Assembly (NCBI GenBank): GCA_041663205.1
Contig: JBAZQZ010000004.1
Span: 1-64,000, forward strand
Length of the DNA: 64,000 nt
DNA from: UM-FILTER-38-24 sp041663205
GTDB lineage: Bacteria > Patescibacteriota > Gracilibacteria > UBA1369 > LOWO2-01-FULL-3
Direction of reading: 5' to 3'
The notes beneath the pieces were generated by a model. The model saw only the letters and a list, made by a program, of their open reading frames with translations. It made no database searches and was not told the origin of the DNA. Position 1 is the first letter of the stretch. The number at the start of each line of letters is the position of its first letter. Below are positions 57,765-64,000 of this stretch, piece by piece. A program made the position numbers and the translations under genes.

Positions 57765-59312
57765 TTATTTTGTTGGAGACGCTACGTCTGTTTTTTCCAT
57801 TTTCCTGATAATGTTAACTCTTATTTTTCCCGGGTAAACAACATTTTCTTCTATTTTTCTTGCGAGATTTTTCGCTACTTGTTCCATCTCGGCGTCTTTT
57901 GTTTTTTCCGGATCAACAAAGGCTCTTATATCTCTGCCGGCGGACATTATAAATGATTTTTGTATTTCGTTGAATGTTTTTATCGTGTCGTCTATTTGTT
58001 GTATTCTGTCGGCGTAACTATATCTTGATTCCTGTCTTGCGCCCGGCCTTCCGGCGGAAACCGCGTCCGCGGCTTTTACCATCAACGCTTCCGGTGTTTT
58101 TTGTTTTTCCGCGTCGTGATGAGCCCAGGCCGCATTCACCTCTTCTTCCGAGAATCCGTATTTTTCCATAAGCTCTTTTGTGAGTTTGTCGTGCGCGTCT
58201 TTTGCTCCCGGTTCCTGGTCGATCGCTTTACCCAGATCGTGTAAAAATCCACTTATTTTACATAACTCTATATTTAAACCGATTTCGCTTCCAAGCATTA
58301 TCGCGACCCATCCGACCTCCATCGAATGTTTCATTATGTTTTGTCCGTAGCTTGTTCGGTAAGACAATCTTCCTATTATTCTCGTCAGGTCTTTGTCTAT
58401 TTTTTCAGGGTTTATTTTTAGTCTTTCCAGCGCCGCTTTCCCGATCCCATACAGTTCTTTGTCTACGTCGAGGGTGGCCGCTTTTATGGTTTTTAAAATA
58501 ACGTCTTTTGTTATTTCCCCGGGGACCGCCATTAGTTTTTCTATTGCGACAGCGGCGATTCTTCTTGTGACCAAGTTAAACGCCGATACACTTATCGTGT
58601 TTGGGAGGTCATTAAAAATAACAGCCACATCAAGTTGTTCCTCGAAAGCTTCAATATTTTTTCCGTTTTTCCCAACTATTTTCCCTTTTATAAAATCTTT
58701 TTGTACCGTTATGTTTACGGATTTTGATTCAACAGATGTTGGAGATGAAATTCTTTGAATAACGTTTATCAGAATTTTTTGTGCGATTTTTTGCGCGTCC
58801 TCTTTTAATAATTCTTCTTGTTTTGCAAGTCGCTCCGTCATCTCGTTTTCCAGGTTTCTCTTGTACCCCTCAAGGATTTCTTCTTTTTGTTTTTCTATCG
58901 TCTTCCCCGCTTTTTTTGATAAGTCTTCTGTTTGTTTCTTTTCCGTTCTTTTGATGGCTTCCTGCCTCCCTTGTGTTTCTTCTTGTTCCGCGGCAATTCT
59001 AAGCCTTAATTCATTTAATCTTTCTTCTTTTTTTTGAAGGGATTTTTCTTTTGAAACCATCATTTCTTCTATTTTTTTGATTCTTTCTTGCCTTCTTTCT
59101 GTGTCTTCTTCCGAGGTCTTTTTGAAGTTGTCCACTTTTGCGAAAATTTCTTCTTTTATTTTGTCCGCCTCCTCTTTACTTTTTGTTAAAAGCTCGGCTG
59201 ATTCTTTTTTCTTTTTCTCGACGTCTATCGCGTCGGTTCCTTTATAAAAGAAATATACCGCTCCGCCGCTTAAAACCAGCGCCGCCAAACTTATTAATAT
59301 GTTTTGTGTCAT
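57765..59312 (-). CDS. rny: Ribonuclease Y
   Basis: 515 residues. N-terminal membrane helix (ILISLAALVLSGGAVYFFYKG), coiled coil rich in Glu/Lys (about 30-195), KH domain (KGKIVGKNGKNIEAFEEQLDVAV), HD domain with VHDLGKAID-type motif (HDLGKAIDQEPGAKDAH, near 345-365) and a C-terminal part. RNase Y is the endonuclease that starts mRNA decay in many bacteria. It has its own promoter (TTGCCA, 17 bp, TATAAT at 59355-59383), reading left out of the origin-like region. Confidence 0.97.
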   Translation of the reverse strand: MTQNILISLAALVLSGGAVYFFYKGTDAIDVEKKKKESAELLTKSKEEADKIKEEIFAKVDNFKKTSEEDTERRQERIKKIEEMMVSKEKSLQKKEERLNELRLRIAAEQEETQGRQEAIKRTEKKQTEDLSKKAGKTIEKQKEEILEGYKRNLENEMTERLAKQEELLKEDAQKIAQKILINVIQRISSPTSVESKSVNITVQKDFIKGKIVGKNGKNIEAFEEQLDVAVIFNDLPNTISVSAFNLVTRRIAAVAIEKLMAVPGEITKDVILKTIKAATLDVDKELYGIGKAALERLKINPEKIDKDLTRIIGRLSYRTSYGQNIMKHSMEVGWVAIMLGSEIGLNIELCKISGFLHDLGKAIDQEPGAKDAHDKLTKELMEKYGFSEEEVNAAWAHHDAEKQKTPEALMVKAADAVSAGRPGARQESRYSYADRIQQIDDTIKTFNEIQKSFIMSAGRDIRAFVDPEKTKDAEMEQVAKNLARKIEENVVYPGKIRVNIIRKMEKTDVASPTK

Positions 59313-59340
59313 TTTTTTCGCTTTTTATTAAAACTCTTTA

Positions 59341-59626
59341 AATATTGCCGATGTATTATACTTTATTGAAAACCATATGGCAAAGTCTTGAAAAGGTTTT
59401 GCACAAAATCTGCACGGTTTTGTTTTGTTTTTATGGTTTGTTTTGGGGGTGTTTTTTGTTTTTTGGTTAAGTGGAGCGGTTTTCTTCGTTTGTGTTATTT
59501 ACAATGTTTTTGGCGTGTCGACTAGTCTCTACTATTACTATTTAATATATATATTGTTTATTAAAAATATTCTTATATAATACAGGTGGGTTTTTAAAAC
59601 TTTTGTATCAGGTTAATTTTAAACAT
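59341..59626. other. Candidate chromosomal replication origin
   Basis: Gap of 314 bp between the divergent rny and dnaN genes. From left to right it holds a minus-strand promoter (TTGCCA/TATAAT), a DnaA-box-like TTTTGCACA (59397-59405, two mismatches to TTATCCACA), a T/G-rich run (59416-59470), a second box-like TTATTTACA (59495-59503, two mismatches), a G/C-containing spacer, CTACTATTACTA at 59529-59540 (a run of triplets as in the DnaA-trio element, same strand and order as that next to the B. subtilis melting site), then 40 bp of almost pure A/T (59541-59581). dnaN follows with its promoter (TTGTTT, 16 bp, TATAAT at 59554-59581). Confidence 0.5.
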
Positions 59627-60733
59627 ATGAAACTCTTTTGTTCACAGAGAGATTTGGATAACGCTCTTAATATTGTCAACAAAGCGATAAGTCCAAACAA
59701 CACACTTCCCGTTTTGAATAATATTTTATTGAAGACCGAAGGGAAGAAACTTTATTTTTCTTCAACAAACCTGGAAATTGCGATAAGTTGTTCGATCCCG
59801 GCGGACGTGAGGAGTGAAGGGGCTATAACCGTTCCGGCCAAATTAATCACTAGTTATGTTTCTCTTTTGTCCGACGAAAAGGTTGAGCTTAGTGTTACAG
59901 AAGGACTTACTTTAGCGATAAACTCAACATCGTCTTTCACTAAAATAAAATGTATTTCCGCGGACGAATTCCCTTTAATTCCTAAAATAGAAAAAGAACA
60001 GGAATTTTCCGTCAAAAACTCGAAACTTTATAACGCGCTTACACAAACCGTTTTTGCGGCGTCTTTAAACACTTCGAGACCCGTACTTTCCGGAGTTTAT
60101 TTGTACTCAAAAGACAAAGATATTAAATTTGTGACAACAGATAGTTACAGGCTTGCTGAAAAGACAATCGAGGTTGAGAAAAAGCCAACCGGGAATCTTT
60201 CGTGTATTGTTCCCGCAAGAACAATGATGGAGCTCTCAAAAATCATCAGTAAACTGAATGATGATGAGGTGAAAATAAATGTTTCAAAAAATCAAATTTT
60301 ATTTTCAATCGGGGATATCGAGCTTATTTCAAGGCTTATTGAGGGGAAATTCCCTGATTATGAGAAAATAATTCCAAAAGAAAACAAGACGAAACTGGAG
60401 ATTTCCGTTGAAGATTTATCTCTAGTGCTTAAAAGGGTCAGTCTTTTCGCAAGGGAAAATAATAACAGTATAAAACTTTCAGCGACAAACGACGGAAAAC
60501 TCACGATTGCTTCAGAGGAAACAAAAGTCGGAGAGGAAAAGGCTGAGGTTGCTGTAAAAATCGAAGGGGAAAATAATAAAATTTCTCTAAATGCTCAATA
60601 TTTGCTTGATGTTTTGACCTACATAGGGGAAGATAAGGTCGCATTTTCTATGAACGATAAGGTTTCTCCGGCGGTTATAAAGCCGGTAAAAGGAAGTGAT
60701 TACGTTTACATTATAATGCCACTTAAGGTTTAG
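59627..60733 (+). CDS. dnaN: DNA polymerase III sliding clamp DnaN
   Basis: 368 residues from MKLFCSQRDLDNALNIVNKAI (the Met at 59627 is the family start; the frame opens eight codons earlier). Three repeated clamp folds: LPVLNNILLKTEGKKLYFSSTNLEIAIS, VFAASLNTSRPVLSGVYLYSKDKDIKFVTTDSYRLAEKTIE and FALREN-type SLFARENNNSIKLSA, ending in VIKPVKGSDYVYIIMPLKV. Beta clamp for replicative polymerase. Close to the candidate origin; a dnaA gene is not in the window. Confidence 0.98.
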   Translation: MKLFCSQRDLDNALNIVNKAISPNNTLPVLNNILLKTEGKKLYFSSTNLEIAISCSIPADVRSEGAITVPAKLITSYVSLLSDEKVELSVTEGLTLAINSTSSFTKIKCISADEFPLIPKIEKEQEFSVKNSKLYNALTQTVFAASLNTSRPVLSGVYLYSKDKDIKFVTTDSYRLAEKTIEVEKKPTGNLSCIVPARTMMELSKIISKLNDDEVKINVSKNQILFSIGDIELISRLIEGKFPDYEKIIPKENKTKLEISVEDLSLVLKRVSLFARENNNSIKLSATNDGKLTIASEETKVGEEKAEVAVKIEGENNKISLNAQYLLDVLTYIGEDKVAFSMNDKVSPAVIKPVKGSDYVYIIMPLKV

Positions 60734-60741
60734 ATTTTTAC

Positions 60742-63700
60742 ATGAAAAATATTATCTCCTTCTTTTCCGAGGAGGAGCTTAAAGACGCAACGGATCTTTT
60801 TTCGAGGTCCAGTAATGTTAGTTTTTCCGGAGCAGGAAACAGCTCTTCCAAAGCCATGCTTTTGAGCTGTATTTACGGTGATGCGAAGATAGGGGTTGGG
60901 AACAGTCTTTGGATTGTGAACGACCCCGGTGATCAGTATGTCACAAAAAGAGCGGTTGAAATGTGGAGCGACAGAGACGTTTTTGTTTATAAAAAACGCG
61001 GGGATGAGGAGAAGCTATCTTTCTCAACAACAAGCGGTTTTGAGAGAGACAAAAGAGTTTCTGTCACAGAGTTTGTTTCCAGGATTATTACACATAAAAA
61101 TGCCGTGTTTATCGTTGATTTTCTTTCTGTTTTACAAAACTTTCCGGACGCAAAAAGGCTTGAGGAAACCAAAATTTTAATAAAAAAAGGAGAAAAAATC
61201 GACCTGGTCTCTTTTATAGAAAATCTTGTAAGTGTCGGCTATGAAATTACAGATGACCAGATTCTTAAAAAAGGCGAGTATTATCGCATCGGCGACAGTT
61301 TGCTTGTTTGGCCGGTCAATAGTGAAAATGTTTTAAGAATCGAGGTTGGTTTTGATAAAATTGAGGACGCGGTTTTAGTCGAAAACGCCGATTACTCTGT
61401 TCCATTTAAAAGGCTTTCTTCCGCCGAAATTTTCCCGATAGAGTGTGATTCTGAAACGGAGGATATTACAAATTTTTTCAGTAAAAAAGATTTAATTGTT
61501 GACGACGAAATAGATGTAGTGGACGAGTATTACGAGGCGTGGAATGAGTTTTTGGACAAAGCGGTGGAGTCGTGTAAAACCGCTTCTTTTACCTCTTTTA
61601 ACGAGGACGAAACGAACCACATTCATCTGCATTTTTTGTCGGTTTTGAAATACAGAAGCTCTTACGATTTGGCGAATGATATTCGCGATAAAATAGCGAA
61701 CAGTTGGAAAATCATGTTTTTCACTAAAAACATAAATGATGTTCGTGCTCTTTTTACAGACCAGGGTGTGCCTTTTGTTGTCGGGATAAATAACGATAAC
61801 TACAAAGGGAAGTCTGTTTTTCTTATGAATGTCGAGAAAGAGGATGCGTTCCCGGTTTCTTTTCAGGCACCGAAATTAAAAATAATTTTAATAAACGATA
61901 CAGATGTTTCTTTCGTTAAAGATGAGAAGAAAGCCAGAAATACCTCCAGAAATATTTTTGATGATTTTTTGACGAGCCTTAAGTCCGGGGATTTTGTCGT
62001 TCATTCTGATCACGGAATCGCGAAATTCATGGGGCTTGATCAGAAGACTGTCGACGGGATTACAAAAGAGTATATGAAGCTTGGGTATGCGGAAAACGAC
62101 AAGTTGTTTGTGCCGATTGATCAGGCCGACAAGGTCAGTAAATACATCGGTTCCGAGGAGACGATGCCGAGACTTACGCGGCTTGGGAGCGCGGAGTGGA
62201 ACACAATTACAAGCAAAGTAAGAAAGGAAACGCAAAAAATAGCAAAAGAGCTTTTGAAATTATACGCAGAGAGAAGGGCGGCGAAGGGGTACAGTTTTGG
62301 CAAAGACATTGATTTACAGGAAAAATTTGAAGAAACTTTCCCGTACGAGGAAACTCCGGGGCAGATAAAAGCCATAAATGACACAAAGGCTGACATGGAA
62401 AGAGATACTCCGATGGACCGTCTTGTTTGCGGAGATGTCGGCTTCGGGAAGACCGAAGTGGCCATGAGGGCGGCGTTTAAAGCTGTTCAGGACAAAAAAC
62501 AGGTTGCGTTTATTTCTCCGATAACGATTTTAGCGGATCAGCATTATAAATCCTGTAAAAAAAGAATGGATCCGTTCCATATTCGGGTCGAGATGTTGAG
62601 TCGATTCAGGGGAGCAAAAGAGCAAAAAGAGACGCTCGAGAGGCTTGCGAAAGGTGAGGTTGATTTGGTTGTCGGAACACACAGATTGCTTCAGCCGGAC
62701 GTGAAATTCAAGGATTTGGGGCTTGTGATTGTCGATGAGGAACAGAGATTCGGAGTGAAACAAAAAGAAAAATTCAAAGAACTTCGAAGGGAGGTGGACA
62801 TCCTTACATTGACCGCCACACCTATCCCCAGAACGCTAAATATTTGTTTAAACAAGTTGCGGGACATAACAACGATAACGACTCCACCTTTCGGGCGACT
62901 GCCCATAATAACCGAAGTGAGGAAGTATTCGCCGAGCCTTGTTCGCGAGGCGATTTTACGGGAAGTTGAGAGGGGCGGGCAGATTTATTTTTTGCACAAC
63001 AGGGTTCAAACCATCGATAGTGTAGCGGATAAATTGCGCGCGCTTGTGCCGGAGGCGAGGTTTGGAGTGGCGCACGGGAAACTCGGAAGCGGGGATTTGG
63101 AGGAGAGAATTATGTCTTTTAAAGAAGGGAAATTTGATGTGCTTGTGAGCTCGACAATTATTGAAAACGGAATTGATTTGTCGAATGCGAATACGCTGAT
63201 TGTAAATAATGCGGAGAGATTCGGGTTGTCGCAATTATATCAATTGCGCGGGCGTGTCGGGCGCGGGAAGGCGCAGGCGTATGCGTATTTCTTGTATCAG
63301 GGGCAGAGATTAAAATTGGATGCGAAGAAGAGGCTGAGGGCGATTGTTGAGGCTTCGGAGCTGGGGAGCGGATTCCAAATTGCGATGAAAGATCTTGAAA
63401 TTCGTGGAGCCGGAGACATTCTCGGGGCTAATCAACATGGGGTTATAAATGTCGTTGGAGTTTCACATTTTATGAGAATGCTTAATCGCGCGGTGGAGGA
63501 TCTAAAGGCGGGCAGAATCGCTGACGGGGAAGAGGAAATCACGGATGTGACAATTGAGCTTCCGGTTCCCGCGTATATTCCGGATGAATATATCCCTGAT
63601 GCGAAAGACAAGATTTCGGCTTACCAGAAGCTTTCTTCCGCGGACAGCGTTGAGTATTTGAAAGAGGTTTTGGAGGATATGATTGAGGATTTCGGGAAGA

Positions 63701-64000
63701 TGCCGCGAGAGGTTTCGAATTTATTTGATATTATCGAGCTTAAGATTTTTGCGAAGGCGGCGGGACTACTAAATATCAAGGCGGAGAGCGTGCCGATGAG
63801 CAAAGAAAAGGAAATTGTTTTGATTATGTCCAAGAAAGTTAAGCCTGCGAATATCATCAGCTTGCTTGAGTTTAATTCGAAGTGGATGATATCGGGAACA
63901 CGGCTTAGAATAAACATAAAAGACCTCGGAATGGACTGGTTTGGAATGTTGAAAGAATGTGTAAAAGCTTTGGGCAAATGTGCAAAACATGGGTGTAAGA
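60742..64000 (+). CDS. mfd: Transcription-repair coupling factor Mfd, 3' end beyond the window
   Basis: An open frame of 1086 codons from MKNIISFFSEEELKDATDLF runs past the window end. Mfd displaces stalled RNA polymerase and recruits UvrA. Parts seen: the RNA-polymerase-interacting domain (GDFVVHSDHGIAKFMGLD), translocase motifs GDVGFGKTEVAMRAAF (Walker A), VGTHRLLQPDVKF, VDEEQRFGVKQKEK (DEEQ), TATPIPRTL, and domain-6 motifs STIIENGIDLSNANTLIV and QLYQLRGRVGRGKAQAYAY. The C-terminal regulatory domain is largely present (ISAYQKLSSADSVEYLKEVL). Nine bp after dnaN, so same transcript. Confidence 0.98.
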   Translation, partial: MKNIISFFSEEELKDATDLFSRSSNVSFSGAGNSSSKAMLLSCIYGDAKIGVGNSLWIVNDPGDQYVTKRAVEMWSDRDVFVYKKRGDEEKLSFSTTSGFERDKRVSVTEFVSRIITHKNAVFIVDFLSVLQNFPDAKRLEETKILIKKGEKIDLVSFIENLVSVGYEITDDQILKKGEYYRIGDSLLVWPVNSENVLRIEVGFDKIEDAVLVENADYSVPFKRLSSAEIFPIECDSETEDITNFFSKKDLIVDDEIDVVDEYYEAWNEFLDKAVESCKTASFTSFNEDETNHIHLHFLSVLKYRSSYDLANDIRDKIANSWKIMFFTKNINDVRALFTDQGVPFVVGINNDNYKGKSVFLMNVEKEDAFPVSFQAPKLKIILINDTDVSFVKDEKKARNTSRNIFDDFLTSLKSGDFVVHSDHGIAKFMGLDQKTVDGITKEYMKLGYAENDKLFVPIDQADKVSKYIGSEETMPRLTRLGSAEWNTITSKVRKETQKIAKELLKLYAERRAAKGYSFGKDIDLQEKFEETFPYEETPGQIKAINDTKADMERDTPMDRLVCGDVGFGKTEVAMRAAFKAVQDKKQVAFISPITILADQHYKSCKKRMDPFHIRVEMLSRFRGAKEQKETLERLAKGEVDLVVGTHRLLQPDVKFKDLGLVIVDEEQRFGVKQKEKFKELRREVDILTLTATPIPRTLNICLNKLRDITTITTPPFGRLPIITEVRKYSPSLVREAILREVERGGQIYFLHNRVQTIDSVADKLRALVPEARFGVAHGKLGSGDLEERIMSFKEGKFDVLVSSTIIENGIDLSNANTLIVNNAERFGLSQLYQLRGRVGRGKAQAYAYFLYQGQRLKLDAKKRLRAIVEASELGSGFQIAMKDLEIRGAGDILGANQHGVINVVGVSHFMRMLNRAVEDLKAGRIADGEEEITDVTIELPVPAYIPDEYIPDAKDKISAYQKLSSADSVEYLKEVLEDMIEDFGKMPREVSNLFDIIELKIFAKAAGLLNIKAESVPMSKEKEIVLIMSKKVKPANIISLLEFNSKWMISGTRLRINIKDLGMDWFGMLKECVKALGKCAKHGCK

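Overview
The window (about 40% GC) reads as a chromosome fragment of a Candidate Phyla Radiation (Patescibacteria) bacterium. Supporting signs are compact genes with few Shine-Dalgarno sequences, a TrbC/VirB2-like small pilin, a Cys-rich double zinc-ribbon protein, SLH and VanW surface proteins, and many small proteins I cannot place. TGA is used as a normal stop (for example in the RsmB-like and PduO genes), so the glycine-recoding lineages are unlikely. Peregrinibacteria would fit (MEP pathway, PLP synthesis, S-layer domains), but this is inference without any phylogeny.

Layout. 1-16 kb is mostly minus strand: an unplaced partial protein, FemX-like ligase, NYN nuclease between two 51-bp direct repeats, ftsA-ftsZ, an HNH protein followed by a degenerate tandem-repeat array, a stand-alone 5'-3' exonuclease, rpsP-khpA, and a four-gene surface operon (Cys-rich envelope protein, Wzy/O-antigen-ligase-like protein, SLT transglycosylase, Cys-rich zinc-ribbon protein). 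16-28 kb holds HTH-Fic, a DciA-like protein, tRNA-Pro(GGG), a GT4 enzyme, tRNA-Asp(GTC), an RsmB-like methyltransferase, Lgt, a DsbA-VKOR disulfide pair, PduO, a two-subunit 2-oxoacid:ferredoxin oxidoreductase, QueG (carrying a large internal inverted repeat) and NrnA. 28-38 kb holds a RelE-type toxin-antitoxin pair, an orphan histidine-kinase-type ATPase, a Tat-like exported protein, CarB, PdxS/PdxT separated by an orphan antitoxin-like gene, and RecR. 39-46 kb interleaves the MEP-pathway genes ispE, ispDF and dxr (all minus) with plus-strand surface and signalling genes. 46-52.7 kb holds unplaced proteins, infC-rpmI-rplT, a cyclophilin lipoprotein, a second toxin-antitoxin pair and a pentapeptide-repeat protein whose promoter contains a G tract. 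52.7-64 kb holds murF-holB-TPR, then VanW-YtxH-rny reading left and dnaN-mfd reading right away from a likely replication origin near 59.35-59.59 kb.

The strongest unexplained structures are: (1) an origin-like region with a DnaA-trio-like run beside dnaN; (2) a roughly 200-nt inverted repeat with two perfect inner hairpins, held in frame inside queG where the family has about 47 fewer residues; (3) a homopolymeric G tract inside the -35/-10 spacer of the pentapeptide-repeat gene; (4) a tandem array of four 78-90 nt units with conserved small stem-loops; (5) a promoter-plus-terminator unit encoding a possible RNA of about 55 nt; and (6) repeated placement of -10 boxes 6-8 nt before start codons, implying leaderless mRNAs. 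All coordinates and alignments were made by eye; no database search was possible.
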